Shown one piece after another: positions 54,242-63,106 of a DNA stretch of 64,000 nucleotides. The position numbers and the translations under genes were made by a program. Source of the DNA: Paracoccus litorisediminis (lineage in GTDB: Bacteria; Pseudomonadota; Alphaproteobacteria; Rhodobacterales; Rhodobacteraceae); NCBI RefSeq assembly GCF_009711205.1, contig NZ_WMIG01000001.1, positions 186,001 through 250,000 of the forward strand. The letters are read 5' to 3'. The notes below the pieces were generated by a model. That model was not told the DNA's origin. It was given only the letters and a program-made list of their open reading frames with translations, and made no database searches. Positions within the stretch are counted from its first letter, which is position 1. Each line of letters starts with the position of its first letter.

Positions 54242-55060
54242 ATGGGCTTTCCCGGAACCTGGATGACTGAAAGCGAAAGCATGGTCTATCGCGTCGTCCC
54301 GAAATGCGCCTGCTCGTCGATTGGCCAGATCATGTTCTATTCGGATCATGGGCGCTACTTCGACGGCGACATCCACGATTCGACCGATGGCCTGCACAAA
54401 TGGGCGCAAGAAGGCAGCCAGACTCCGATCGAGCGCATGGTGAAGTCCCACGGCGCACTGACCTTTACCTGCGTGCGCAACCCCTATGCGCGCATCCTGT
54501 CCTCGTTCTTCGACAAGATCGCGGGCATCCAGCGCAACGGCAAGCGCTACCGGGGCAATCTGGTCCCGCAACTGATGCAGCGCTACGGCGTCGATGTCGG
54601 CAGCCCCGAGAACGATTTCGAATTCGACCAGATCGCCAGCTTCCGCCGCTTCCTGCTGTTTGCGCGCGATACCATCCGCTGGCGCCGTCCGATGGAGCCC
54701 GACATCCACTGGTCGGCCATGTCCGGCCATATCTCGACCTTCATCGTCAACGGCGGCCGCTACGACCAGATCTTCTTCACCGAGAAGTTCAACGAGGGCA
54801 TGCAGAAGGTGCTGAACGCCGCCCCCACCCCGGTCAAGCTGGACGTCAACGACGTGCCGAAATTCAACGAATCCGAAGGTCACGGCCCGAAACGCGCCCA
54901 TAAGGTCAGCGCCTATTTCGACGACCTGTCGCGCCATCTGATCTGGGAGATCTACAAGAAGGACTTCCAGCTGTTCAAATACGACTTCGACAATCCCGAC
55001 AATAAGCTGCCCAAGGCTGAAGTCGATCTGGACGAGGTCCACGCCAAGCTTGGCCGCTGA
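54242..55060 (+). CDS. Sulfotransferase family 2-like protein
   Basis: 272 residues. The 5'-phosphosulfate loop is [10 protein letters not shown] with K21, and the 3'-phosphate-binding strand is [15 protein letters not shown] with R79 and S87/S88. These are the two PAPS-binding signatures of eukaryotic-type carbohydrate sulfotransferases (HNK-1/chondroitin 4-O group). No signal peptide or membrane helix, so cytoplasmic. Divergent from the GT14 gene. Likely sulfates a glycan intermediate before export; target not provable here. Followed by a 302-base gap before rpmF. Confidence 0.87.
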   Translation: MGFPGTWMTESESMVYRVVPKCACSSIGQIMFYSDHGRYFDGDIHDSTDGLHKWAQEGSQTPIERMVKSHGALTFTCVRNPYARILSSFFDKIAGIQRNGKRYRGNLVPQLMQRYGVDVGSPENDFEFDQIASFRRFLLFARDTIRWRRPMEPDIHWSAMSGHISTFIVNGGRYDQIFFTEKFNEGMQKVLNAAPTPVKLDVNDVPKFNESEGHGPKRAHKVSAYFDDLSRHLIWEIYKKDFQLFKYDFDNPDNKLPKAEVDLDEVHAKLGR

Positions 55061-55362
55061 CACGCGGTTGGCCCCGTCACCCGGGGTCTGCCGTTCACTA
55101 TTTCCCCAATACCCCCGCCGTAGGCAGCGGCACCCTGCGCCGCTTCCCTTTCCCCAAGATTCCCCTTGCGATTCGGCGCGATTTCGCTATTTTCGCGCGT
55201 TCATTCGACCGGCGGGGGATGACCCGGACCGCGGCCCCCGTGCACGAGACAGCGTTTCGTGCCTTGCGGACGACGCGTCCTTGGCCTAAGCCCCGCCCCA
55301 GAACCGATATCAGAATCCGGGGCCGCCGTGAGGCCGCCCCCCGAACCACTTGGGGTTGTGAC
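55061..55362. other. Intergenic region before rpmF, with a leader hairpin and a motif copy
   Basis: 302 bases. Holds a variant of the dispersed motif (minus strand, GGCGGGGGTATTGG at 55106-55120) and a stem-loop at 55319-55340. No open frame with coding character apart from a short extension leading into rpmF. The rpmF promoter is expected here, but no -35/-10 could be assigned with confidence. Confidence 0.5.
55319..55340 (+). promoter_or_regulatory. Hairpin 22 bases upstream of rpmF
   Basis: GGGGC (55319-55323) with GCCCC (55336-55340), then a C/C mismatch and GCC/GGC around a GTGA loop. Compact, in the leader close to the weak TTGGGG ribosome site. Possible translational control of L32; inferred from position only. 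Confidence 0.4.
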
Positions 55363-55569
55363 ATGGCCGTCCCTCAGAATCGAGTTACCCGCTCCCGCCG
55401 CAACATGCGTCGTTCGCACGATGCCCTGGTTGCTGGCAATCCGAACGAATGCACCAACTGCGGCGAGCTGAAGCGCCCGCACCACGTCTGCCCGTCCTGC
55501 GGCCACTACGCCGACCGTGAGGTCGTGGCTCAGGCCAACGAAGTCGACCTGGACGAAGACGCGGCCTGA
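55363..55569 (+). CDS. rpmF: 50S ribosomal protein L32
   Basis: 68 residues, [12 protein letters not shown] start and zinc ribbon C30/C33 and C43/C46 (C-T-N-C and C-P-S-C) intact, so this is the zinc-containing form. Followed after 13 bases by plsX, the standard alphaproteobacterial order rpmF-plsX-fabH that links ribosome and lipid synthesis. Confidence 0.97.
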   Translation: MAVPQNRVTRSRRNMRRSHDALVAGNPNECTNCGELKRPHHVCPSCGHYADREVVAQANEVDLDEDAA

Positions 55570-55582
55570 GCCGACTTCGGAC

Positions 55583-56707
55583 ATGACTTCGGCGGAAATC
55601 TCGACCGGCTCGCGCGCGTCTGAATCAAAGGGCAGCGTGGTGATCTCTGTCGACGCCATGGGCGGCGATCGCGGACCTTCCGCGGTCGTGGCCGGCATCG
55701 CACAGAGCGCTGAAAAGAACCCCGAGATCCGCTTCATCGTCCACGGCCCCAAGGCCGAGCTCGAGCGTCTCATCGCCCGCCGCGACGGGCTGGCCGAGCG
55801 TTGCGATATTCGCGACGCGGCCGGTGTCGTCACGATGGAAGACAAGCCCAGTCAGGTGCTTCGCAAAGGCGAAGGCACCTCGATGTGGTCTGCCGTCGAA
55901 TCGGTGCGCAAGGGTGAGGCGACCGTCGCAGTTTCCTGCGGCAATACCGGCGCGCTGATGGCGCTGTCGATGCTGCGGCTGCGCAAGCTGCCCGGCGTCA
56001 ACCGGCCGGCAATCGCCTGCCTGTGGCCCTCGCGCAATCCGCAGGGCTTCAACGTCATGCTCGATGTCGGTGCCGACATCCGGGCCGACGCTCAGGACCT
56101 GCTGACCTACGCCCTGATGGGCGCATCCTATGCCCGCAACGGCCTTGGCCTCGCCCGTCCTCGGGTGGGGCTGTTGAACGTGGGCACCGAGGAACACAAG
56201 GGCCGCGCCGAGCTCAAGCAGGCGCATGAGCTGATTGGTCAGAATGCCGAAGAAGGTAATTTCGACTATGTCGGCTTTGTCGAAGGCGGCGATCTGCCCT
56301 CGGCCCGCGTCGATGTCATCGTCACCGACGGTTTCACCGGCAATATCGCCCTGAAGACCGGCGAGGGCACCGCCAAGCTGGTCGGCGACTTCCTCAAGGA
56401 AGCCTTCGGAAATTCCGTGATGTCGAAATTCGCGGCGCTTCTGGCGATGACCTCGCTGAAGCGGCTGCAAAAACGGATCGACCCGCGCCGCGTCAATGGC
56501 GGCGTCTTCCTTGGTCTGAACGGGACGGTGGTGAAATCCCACGGTTCGGCGGATGAGACCGGGATTTCGGCCGCGATCAAGCTGGCCTTCCAGCTGGGCA
56601 AGTCCGGCTTCCACGAGCGGCTTGCAGCGCGTGTCGCGCATTCGATCACGCCAGAACATGCCGGAGCAACCGGCAAAAAACACGCAGAACACAAGGGGAC
56701 GTCCTGA
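55583..56707 (+). CDS. plsX: Phosphate acyltransferase PlsX
   Basis: 374 residues. Starts with a 20-residue variable region, then I-S-V-D-A-M-G-G-D-R-G-P and the N-T-G-A-L-M-A segment typical of PlsX; ends in a basic/His-rich tail. Converts acyl-ACP to acyl-phosphate, the first step of the PlsX-PlsY route to lysophosphatidic acid. Stop overlaps the fabH ATG (TGATG). Confidence 0.96.
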   Translation: MTSAEISTGSRASESKGSVVISVDAMGGDRGPSAVVAGIAQSAEKNPEIRFIVHGPKAELERLIARRDGLAERCDIRDAAGVVTMEDKPSQVLRKGEGTSMWSAVESVRKGEATVAVSCGNTGALMALSMLRLRKLPGVNRPAIACLWPSRNPQGFNVMLDVGADIRADAQDLLTYALMGASYARNGLGLARPRVGLLNVGTEEHKGRAELKQAHELIGQNAEEGNFDYVGFVEGGDLPSARVDVIVTDGFTGNIALKTGEGTAKLVGDFLKEAFGNSVMSKFAALLAMTSLKRLQKRIDPRRVNGGVFLGLNGTVVKSHGSADETGISAAIKLAFQLGKSGFHERLAARVAHSITPEHAGATGKKHAEHKGTS

Positions 56708-57678
56708 TGCGGCGCGCTGTTGTCCGGGGTACGGGCCATTACCTGCCCGAACGTGTGGTCGAGAACAGCTGGTTCGAGGACAAGCTGGACACCAGCGACG
56801 AATGGATTCGCACCCGCACCGGTATCGAGCGGCGCCATTTCGCAGCCGATGACCAGCGCACCAGCGATCTGGGCATTGCCGCCGCGAAAGCCGCGCTGGC
56901 CAATGCCGGCATGGATGTGGATCAGATCGACGCGATCATCGTGGCGACCTCGACCCCCGACTTCACCTTCCCCTCGGTCGCGACCATGGTTCAGGCCGGT
57001 CTGGGCATGAAGCGCGGCTTTGCCTTTGACGTTCAGGCGGTCTGCGCCGGCTTCGTCTTTGCGCTGGCCAATGCCGATGCCATGATCCGCTCGGGTCAGG
57101 CCAACCGCGTCATCGTGATCGGGGCCGAGACTTTCAGCCGCATCATGGACTGGACCGACCGCGGCACCTGCGTGCTGTTTGGCGACGGTGCGGGCGCGGT
57201 CATCCTTGAGGCACAGGAAGGCGACGGCACCTCGGCGGATCGCGGTATCCTTGCCACCGACCTGAACAGCGACGGCCAGTATCGCGAACTGCTTTACGTC
57301 GATGGCGGTGTGGCCTCGACCGGGACGGCGGGTCATCTGCGCATGCAGGGCAATCTGGTCTTCCGCCATGCGGTTGAAAAGCTTGCCAATACCGCGCATC
57401 ACGCGCTGGATCTGGCCGAAATCGCCCCCGAGCAGGTCGATTGGCTGGTTCCGCATCAAGCCAACCTGCGCATCATCGAAGCCACCGCCAAACGCATGCA
57501 TCTGCCGATGGAAAAGGTCGTGCTGACGGTCGCCGATCACGGCAATACCTCGGCCGCCTCGATCCCGCTGGCGCTTTCGGTCGGCAATTCGCAGGGCAAG
57601 TTCCAGCCCGGTCAGATTCTGGTCGCCGAGGCAATCGGCGGCGGGCTGGCCTGGGGCTCGGTCGTGCTGCGCTGGTAA
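56707..57678 (+). CDS. fabH: 3-oxoacyl-[ACP] synthase III
   Basis: 323 residues. Catalytic triad C113 (A-V-C-A-G-F), H250 (V-P-H-Q-A-N) and N280 (H-G-N-T-S-A-A) all present. Starts fatty-acid chains from acetyl-CoA and malonyl-ACP. Translationally coupled to plsX. Ends one base before the stop of the convergent DksA-like gene. Confidence 0.97.
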   Translation: MRRAVVRGTGHYLPERVVENSWFEDKLDTSDEWIRTRTGIERRHFAADDQRTSDLGIAAAKAALANAGMDVDQIDAIIVATSTPDFTFPSVATMVQAGLGMKRGFAFDVQAVCAGFVFALANADAMIRSGQANRVIVIGAETFSRIMDWTDRGTCVLFGDGAGAVILEAQEGDGTSADRGILATDLNSDGQYRELLYVDGGVASTGTAGHLRMQGNLVFRHAVEKLANTAHHALDLAEIAPEQVDWLVPHQANLRIIEATAKRMHLPMEKVVLTVADHGNTSAASIPLALSVGNSQGKFQPGQILVAEAIGGGLAWGSVVLRW

Positions 57679-57954
57679 TCAGCGCAGCTGCGAATCCTTC
57701 GATCCGCGCCGGTTGATCCCGCCCGCCGGACGCCATTCCTTGTCATGGCCCGACTGACAGGCCACGCAAAGCCGCACCCCCGGCATGGCCTCGCGCCGGG
57801 CCTGCGGGATCGGCTCATCGCATTCCTCACAGAATTCAGCGCTTTCAGCATGCGCGCGGCGCGCATTGCGCAGTCGCATCCGCTCGATCGCCTCGCGAGT
57901 CGAGACATCGATCTGGTCGTTTACCGCGCCGTCGCGGGCCCATCCTCCGGCCAT
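57679..57954 (-). CDS. DksA/TraR C4-type zinc-finger protein
   Basis: 91 residues. C42/C45 and C63/C66 (F-C-E-E-C and L-C-V-A-C) form the DksA-like zinc finger; the coiled-coil tip needed to enter the RNAP secondary channel is short, as in the TraR-size group. The ATG at 57954 was chosen because GGAGG lies 5 bases upstream; another at 57969 is also in frame. Its position, opposite to fabH and ihfA, interrupts the usual fabH-ihfA order. Whether it binds RNA polymerase is unknown. Confidence 0.85.
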   Translation of the reverse strand: MAGGWARDGAVNDQIDVSTREAIERMRLRNARRAHAESAEFCEECDEPIPQARREAMPGVRLCVACQSGHDKEWRPAGGINRRGSKDSQLR

Positions 57955-58150
57955 CGCATCCTCCGTCATCGCCGATCTGTACCAAGATAGGTGCGTTCGG
58001 GGCGTTTTCAAACCGCGTTCCTGCCCGGGAAATGGCAACAATCCAGAATAAGACGAATGAATTCCGCCATTTGGGAACCGATGGCGGGGGCTGCTGGTTG
58101 ACAGGTCGCCGCAAAAAAATCATCCTTGCTACAAGAGAGAGGTTTCCCTG

Positions 58151-58459
58151 ATGAGCGAATCCACCCTGACCCGCATGGACCTGGCCGAGGCCGTCTTCCG
58201 CGAAGTTGGCCTGTCCCGTCACGAATCGGCCCAATTGGTCGAAAGCGTGCTGGGGCATATCTCGGACGCCCTTGTCCGGGGCGAACAGGTCAAGATTTCG
58301 TCCTTTGGCACATTCTCGGTCCGCGACAAGAATGAGCGTATCGGCCGCAATCCCAAGACCGGGGAAGAGGTTCCGATCACCCCCCGCCGCGTGCTGTCCT
58401 TCCGTCCCTCGCACCTGATGAAGGATCGGGTTGCAGCCGGAAACAAAAACGGTAGCTGA
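58151..58459 (+). CDS. ihfA: Integration host factor subunit alpha
   Basis: 102 residues. HU/IHF fold with [12 protein letters not shown], the arm residues [14 protein letters not shown] and the conserved end R-V-L-S-F-R-P-S. The R-N-P-K-T-G motif bends DNA. Pairs with IhfB. Stop overlaps the next start (TGATG). Confidence 0.96.
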   Translation: MSESTLTRMDLAEAVFREVGLSRHESAQLVESVLGHISDALVRGEQVKISSFGTFSVRDKNERIGRNPKTGEEVPITPRRVLSFRPSHLMKDRVAAGNKNGS

Positions 58460-59025
58460 TGGATAAGTCGCCCGACGCCTTTCGTTCTATCGGCGAGGTT
58501 TCCCGCCTCGTTGGCGTCGCGCCGCATGTTCTGCGCTATTGGGAAACGCAATTCAGCCAGCTATCGCCGGTCAAGCGCGGCGATGGCCGGCGTTACTACC
58601 GTCCTGACGATGTGCGTCTGGTCGCCGGCCTGTGTCAGGTCATGCGCGAAGAAGGCCTTAGCATCCGCGGGGCCAAGCGCCTGATCACCTCGGATCGCGG
58701 TGCCAGCGTGCGCCGCATCGGCGCATCGCGTCTGGGAGAGCTTCTTTCCGCCCCACCCCAGCCCGCAGCCGATCCCGCCGCCCCCGAGATTGCGCCAACC
58801 CCGGCTGCGCCGATCGACGTCACCCGTGCCGCTGCGCCCAGACGCAAACCGGCGCGCGATTTCGAATCATTGCCGCTTTTCGCCGAACGCTCGCCCGCCA
58901 CGGCACAGGATTGGCTGGCGCGGCTTTGCGCCACTTCGCATGCGTTGCGGCAACTTGAGAACCAGAAATCTTCGCTGCCCGCTGGCGCAGCAGGTCTGCG
59001 CGACCGGCTGAGCTCTGCGCTCTAG
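58459..59025 (+). CDS. MerR family transcriptional regulator
   Basis: 188 residues. N-terminal MerR HTH (R-S-I-G-E-V-S-R-L-V-G-V; V-L-R-Y-W-E-T-Q-F), no metal-binding cysteines, then an Ala/Pro-rich linker and a short helical C-terminus. Directly coupled to ihfA, the usual position of this uncharacterised MerR in alphaproteobacteria. Effector unknown. Confidence 0.92.
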   Translation: MDKSPDAFRSIGEVSRLVGVAPHVLRYWETQFSQLSPVKRGDGRRYYRPDDVRLVAGLCQVMREEGLSIRGAKRLITSDRGASVRRIGASRLGELLSAPPQPAADPAAPEIAPTPAAPIDVTRAAAPRRKPARDFESLPLFAERSPATAQDWLARLCATSHALRQLENQKSSLPAGAAGLRDRLSSAL

Positions 59026-59148
59026 CCCCATGTTTTTTCATGACTTCCTGCCTCGCGGGATATTTTTTCGCGCATCGCGAACTTATCCCCATTTTTCCGC
59101 CTTCTTCCCCTTGTGCTGCCTGCCCGCTTCACTCTATATGACCCTCGT

Positions 59149-59226
59149 CGGGCCGTGGCGCAGCCTGGTTAGCGCGTCCGTCTGGGGGGCGGAAGGCCGA
59201 GAGTTCGAATCTCTCCGGCCCGACCA
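59149..59226 (+). tRNA. tRNA-Pro (anticodon GGG)
   Basis: A 78-base cloverleaf: acceptor CGGGCCG (59149-59155) pairs with CGGCCCG (59216-59222), discriminator A and an encoded CCA (59224-59226). Anticodon stem TCCGT/GCGGA with loop CTGGGGG; anticodon GGG at 59184-59186 reads CCC/CCU. The T-arm GAGAGTTCGAATCTCTC is present. Followed by a strong terminator. Confidence 0.95.
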
Positions 59227-59232
59227 TTCCGA

Positions 59233-59273
59233 AAGCGCCCATCCCTTTCCGGGGATGGGCGCTTCCCCTTTTC
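59233..59273 (+). terminator. Terminator after tRNA-Pro
   Basis: Perfect 13-bp stem (59233-59245 with 59252-59264), loop TTTCCG, then CCCCTTTTCT. Confidence 0.9.
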
Positions 59274-59286
59274 TAAAGGATGTTTC

Positions 59287-60360
59287 GTGAACGGTGTCCT
59301 TCCCGACCATGCCCTGCGCCAACTGATCGAAACCGGCTGCATTACGGCCGAACGTCCGATCCTTCCCGAACAGATCCAACCCGCCAGCCTTGACCTGCGT
59401 CTTGGCACGACCGCATGGCGGTTGCGCGCCTCGTTCCTGGCCGGTCGTGGCCGCAAGGTCAGTGAGCGTCTGGCCGATTTCGAGATGCACCGCATGGACC
59501 TGTCGGACGGCGCCGTGCTGGAAAAAGGCTGCGTCTATCTGGTCCCGTTGATGGAGCGGTTGTCGCTGCCCGCGGGGCTTGATGCCGTCGCCAATGCGAA
59601 ATCCTCGACCGGGCGGCTGGACCTGCTGACCCGGCTGATCACCGACGAAGGCACCGAGTTCGACCGCCTGCCCGAAGGCTATGACGGCCCGATCTATGCC
59701 GAAATCTGCCCGCGCAGCTTCTCGGTTCTGGTCCGCCCCGGCATGCGGTTGAACCAGTTGCGGCTGCGTCAGGGTCAGGCGGTGCTGTCGGATACCGACC
59801 TGCGCGCGCTGCACGCCCGCGAACCGCTGGTCACGGGCGAGGCGCTGATCGACGAAGGCTTGGGCTTTTCGGTCGATCTGCGTCCCGATCAGGGCGATCT
59901 GGTCGGCTACCGCGCCCGTCCGCATAGCGGCGTGATCGATCTGGACCGGATCGGCGCCTATCGTGCCTCAGATTTCTGGGATGAACTTCGCACCCGCGAC
60001 GGGCAGCTGATTCTGGACCCCGGCGCCTTCTATATCCTTGTCAGCCGCGAGGCCGTCGCGATCCCCCCCGAATATGCTGCCGAGATGGCCCCCTATCTGG
60101 CCATGGTCGGTGAGTTCCGCGTCCATTACGCGGGCTTCTTCGATCCGGGCTTCGGCCATGGTGCAGCCGGTCACGGCGCGCGCGGCGTCCTTGAGGTGCG
60201 CTGCCACGAGGCACCCTTCGCGCTGGAGCACGGTCAGGTCGTCGGTCGTCTGGTCTATGAGCGCATGGCCGCCCTGCCCGAGCGGCTTTACGGCACCGGC
60301 ATCGCCTCGAACTATCAGGGTCAGGGGCTGAAACTGGCCAAGCAGTTTCGGGCGGATTAA
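59287..60360 (+). CDS. dcd: 2'-deoxycytidine 5'-triphosphate deaminase, long form
   Basis: 357 residues from GTG, nearly twice the length of E. coli Dcd. The sequence has the dUTPase-fold blocks I-Q-P-A-S-L-D-L-R-L-G (about 31-41), A-N-A-K-S-S-T-G-R (about 101-109), and later V-H-Y-A-G-F-F-D-P-G-F-G-H-G, suggesting two fused trimer-fold halves. Supplies dUTP for dTMP synthesis. This long form is what I know from Rhodobacteraceae and rhizobia; an independent assay would be needed to confirm deaminase rather than dUTPase activity. Confidence 0.88.
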   Translation: MNGVLPDHALRQLIETGCITAERPILPEQIQPASLDLRLGTTAWRLRASFLAGRGRKVSERLADFEMHRMDLSDGAVLEKGCVYLVPLMERLSLPAGLDAVANAKSSTGRLDLLTRLITDEGTEFDRLPEGYDGPIYAEICPRSFSVLVRPGMRLNQLRLRQGQAVLSDTDLRALHAREPLVTGEALIDEGLGFSVDLRPDQGDLVGYRARPHSGVIDLDRIGAYRASDFWDELRTRDGQLILDPGAFYILVSREAVAIPPEYAAEMAPYLAMVGEFRVHYAGFFDPGFGHGAAGHGARGVLEVRCHEAPFALEHGQVVGRLVYERMAALPERLYGTGIASNYQGQGLKLAKQFRAD

Positions 60361-60560
60361 CGCCCGAACCTGCGGGTGATGCGCGCCGCCTGCCGCGCGC
60401 GCTTCACCATCTGCCGTGTCGCCTTTTCACGTTGGCGTTGTTGGACGGTCTGCTTGCCACCGCTGGAATTCATCTGGCGGATGCCCTTGTTGATCCCCCA
60501 GTTCAGCAGCCTGTGGGTGATCATGCGGCTGAGCATGTTGAAAAACTGGTTCAGGTTCAT
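60357..60560 (-). CDS. Small basic protein of unknown function
   Basis: 67 residues, strongly basic C-terminal half (R-Q-R-E-K-A-T-R-Q-M-V-K-R-A-R-Q-A-A-R). The N-terminus is amphipathic (MNLNQFFNMLSRMITHRLLN). Start has good codon use and follows the scpB stop by three bases, so it is probably the last gene of the nagZ-scpA-scpB unit. Its stop overlaps the dcd stop on the other strand. No known domain; possible membrane-associated or nucleic-acid-binding peptide. Confidence 0.7.
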   Translation of the reverse strand: MNLNQFFNMLSRMITHRLLNWGINKGIRQMNSSGGKQTVQQRQREKATRQMVKRARQAARITRRFGR

Positions 60561-60563
60561 CGT

Positions 60564-61223
60564 CTATTCGTCCTCGAACAGATCTTCGGCCGCAGGCTCG
60601 TCCAGCGGCACGTCATCGTCATCGTCGCGCAGGGCCATCAACGCTGCCGCTTCGCCCGGCGGGCGTGATTCCAGCAGACCCGCGGCCCGCAACTCGGCCA
60701 GCCCCGGCAGATCGCGCGCACTTTCCAACCCGAAATGGTCAAGGAAAGTTTCGGTCACGACAAAAGTCACAGGCCTTCCCGGCGTTTGACGCCGACGCCC
60801 GACCCGAACCCAATCGAGCTCAATCAGGTGATCCAGCGTGCCGCGACTGACGGCAACCCCACGGATTTCTTCGATCTCGGTGCGGGTGACGGGTTGGTGA
60901 TAGGCGATGATCGCCAATGTCTCGGTCGCAGCACGCGACAGGCCCCGGCTCTCGGTGCTGGATTCCTTCATCAGGAAAGCCAGATCGGCGGCGGTGCGAA
61001 AGGCCCAGTTCTCACCGGTGCGGGACAGTTGCACGCCGCGGCCTTCGTAGCGCGCGCGCAGGCTTTCCAGCGCCACCGGGACATCGCAGCCCTCCGGCAG
61101 GCGGCCCGCGATCTCGCGCAGCGTCATCGGACCGGCGCTGGCGAACAGCACGGCCTCGACCATGCGCTCCTGCTCCAGAAGCGACAGATTGGCCTCGGGG
61201 GCGAGGGTTTCGGATTGAGTCAT
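60564..61223 (-). CDS. scpB: Segregation and condensation protein B
   Basis: 219 residues. Two winged-helix units with the ScpB signature R-G-L-S-R-A-A-T-E-T-L-A-I-I-A-Y-H-Q-P-V-T-R (about 90-111). The C-terminal 30 residues are acidic. Subunit of the SMC-ScpAB condensin. The ATG overlaps the end of scpA by four bases. Confidence 0.95.
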   Translation of the reverse strand: MTQSETLAPEANLSLLEQERMVEAVLFASAGPMTLREIAGRLPEGCDVPVALESLRARYEGRGVQLSRTGENWAFRTAADLAFLMKESSTESRGLSRAATETLAIIAYHQPVTRTEIEEIRGVAVSRGTLDHLIELDWVRVGRRRQTPGRPVTFVVTETFLDHFGLESARDLPGLAELRAAGLLESRPPGEAAALMALRDDDDDVPLDEPAAEDLFEDE

Positions 61224-62056
61224 TCGGTGCGCCTGCGGATGGTGATGGGGGCGAAGGTTTCGGACTGGCGCAATTCGATACGGCCCTGCCGGGCCAGTTC
61301 CAGCGTCGCCGCAAAGGTCGCGGCGGTGGCCGATCGGACGCGGGCGGGATCGCCGTCCCAGCCTTCCGGCAGAAACGAGGCCAGCGTGGTCCAGTCGCCG
61401 ACATAGCCGATCATGCCGCGCACGCGATCCAGCGCCTGTTCCATGGTAAAGACGTTCTGGCGGTCAAAGGCGAAGGGGCGGAACTCGTCCTTGGTCCGCA
61501 GCCGCGCATAGGCCCGCATCAGGTCGATCAGGGTCGCCTGCCATGCAACTTTCCGGGTGCGGGTGACGGTTTCCGGCGCGCCACGTGCGAAGCGTTGCTG
61601 CCCCAGCCGGTCCCGCGCCATCAGCCGGGCGGCGGCCTCTCGCATGGCTTGCAGCCGTTCCAGCTGGAAGGCCAGATGCGCGGCCATATCCTCGGCTGAG
61701 GGGCCTTCGGTTTCGGGATCGGGCGGCAGCAGCAGGCGCGACTTCAGGAAGGCCAACCAAGCCGCCATGACAAGGTAATCGGCGGCCAGTTCGATGCGCA
61801 ACGCGCGCGCCTGCTCGACAAAGGTCAGGTACTGATCGGCCAATTCAAGGACCGAGACCTGCATCAGGTCCACCTTCTGCATGCGTGACAGCGTCAGCAG
61901 CAGGTCCAGCGGGCCTTCGAAGCCCGAGACATCGACGCGCAGCACCTCATCGGCCTGCCGTTGGGCAACGTCGTCAGGCCCGACCACCGGCGATGGCTCG
62001 GGCTGGCCCGGCAATTCCTCGTCGGGAACGGGCGTCAGATAGGGAACTTTGGTCAT
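61220..62056 (-). CDS. scpA: Segregation and condensation protein A
   Basis: 278 residues. The kleisin N-terminal block F-E-G-P-L-D-L-L-L-T-L (about 45-55), a long helical middle and a winged-helix C-terminus (T-F-A-A-T-L-E-L-A-R-Q). Bridges SMC heads. The N-terminal about 35 residues are a low-complexity Pro/Asp region. Between nagZ and scpB. Confidence 0.95.
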   Translation of the reverse strand: MTKVPYLTPVPDEELPGQPEPSPVVGPDDVAQRQADEVLRVDVSGFEGPLDLLLTLSRMQKVDLMQVSVLELADQYLTFVEQARALRIELAADYLVMAAWLAFLKSRLLLPPDPETEGPSAEDMAAHLAFQLERLQAMREAAARLMARDRLGQQRFARGAPETVTRTRKVAWQATLIDLMRAYARLRTKDEFRPFAFDRQNVFTMEQALDRVRGMIGYVGDWTTLASFLPEGWDGDPARVRSATAATFAATLELARQGRIELRQSETFAPITIRRRTE

Positions 62057-62114
62057 TTCAATTCAGGCCGATTGTGTCGGCCGAGAATCGGGCATCGGGT
62101 CGGCCAAGTCAATC

Positions 62115-63101
62115 TTACGCGGCCAACCCGCCAAGCGCACGCAATTCGGCACGCATATCCGCGGTTTCCAGCGTATCTGCGGGCTGCCGCAGCGCCGAGG
62201 CCCGCACCCCACGGCGCAGTGTTTCGGCTGAAGCCGCACCCGCCGCAGCGACGATGCTTTCCATCTGGGCCAATGTCTCATTGCAGGACAGGACCAGATC
62301 ACAACCCGCCGCGATGGTCGCCGCAGCGCGTTCAGCCGGCGTGCCCGACAGCGCCTCCATGCCGATATCGTCCGACATGAGCAGCCCGTCAAAACCGATC
62401 CGGTTGCGGATCATCGCAATCATCGGGGCCGAAGCCGTCGTCGGAGCCTCATCCACGGCGGTGAAGCGGATATGCGCGGTCATCGCCATCGGCAGGTCCG
62501 AAAGCGCGCGGAAGGGCGCGAAGTCGGTCTGATCCAGCTCGTCCAACGTGGCATCGACGACCGGAAGGTCCTTGTGGCTGTCCACCCGCGCGCGGCCATG
62601 GCCCGGCATGTGCTTGATGACCGGCAAGACGCCCGCCGCCAGCATCGCATCGGCGGCGATCCGGCCCAGTCGGATGACGCTTTGCGCATCCGTGCCAAGG
62701 CAGCGGTTGCGCAGGAAAGGATGGGTATCCTCGCGCGCAATGTCCAGAACCGGTGCGCAATCCGAATCGATCCCCATCTCGCGCAGCTCGCGCGCCATCA
62801 GATGATGGTGCAACCAGATCGCACGGTCGCCATTCGCGGCCTGATCCAGCGGCGCGGGCCAATCGGTCCAATGCGGCGCGCGCATACGTTGCACACGCCC
62901 GCCTTCCTGATCGATCAGCACCGGCGCGTCACGGCCCACCGCGTCGCGCAGCTCCGAGGTCAGGCGGCGCAGGCGTTCGGGCGTGTCGATATTGCGCCCG
63001 AACAGGATGAAACCCCAAGGATCGGCAGCGCGAAAGAAATCGCGCTCGGCCGCGGAAAGGTCGGGCCCGGCGATACCGCCAAGAATCGTCGCATTGGTCA
63101 T
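62115..63101 (-). CDS. nagZ: Beta-N-acetylhexosaminidase NagZ
   Basis: 328 residues. GH3 fold with the NagZ loop K-H-M-P-G-H-G-R-A-R-V-D-S-H-K-D-L-P (catalytic H and D) around residues 155-172 and the L-M-S-D-D-I-G-M-E-A nucleophile aspartate (about 240). Cytoplasmic; removes GlcNAc from 1,6-anhydromuropeptides during wall recycling. Follows the SPOR gene after five bases and precedes scpA. Confidence 0.95.
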   Translation of the reverse strand: MTNATILGGIAGPDLSAAERDFFRAADPWGFILFGRNIDTPERLRRLTSELRDAVGRDAPVLIDQEGGRVQRMRAPHWTDWPAPLDQAANGDRAIWLHHHLMARELREMGIDSDCAPVLDIAREDTHPFLRNRCLGTDAQSVIRLGRIAADAMLAAGVLPVIKHMPGHGRARVDSHKDLPVVDATLDELDQTDFAPFRALSDLPMAMTAHIRFTAVDEAPTTASAPMIAMIRNRIGFDGLLMSDDIGMEALSGTPAERAAATIAAGCDLVLSCNETLAQMESIVAAAGAASAETLRRGVRASALRQPADTLETADMRAELRALGGLAA

Positions 63102-63106
63102 TGTGC

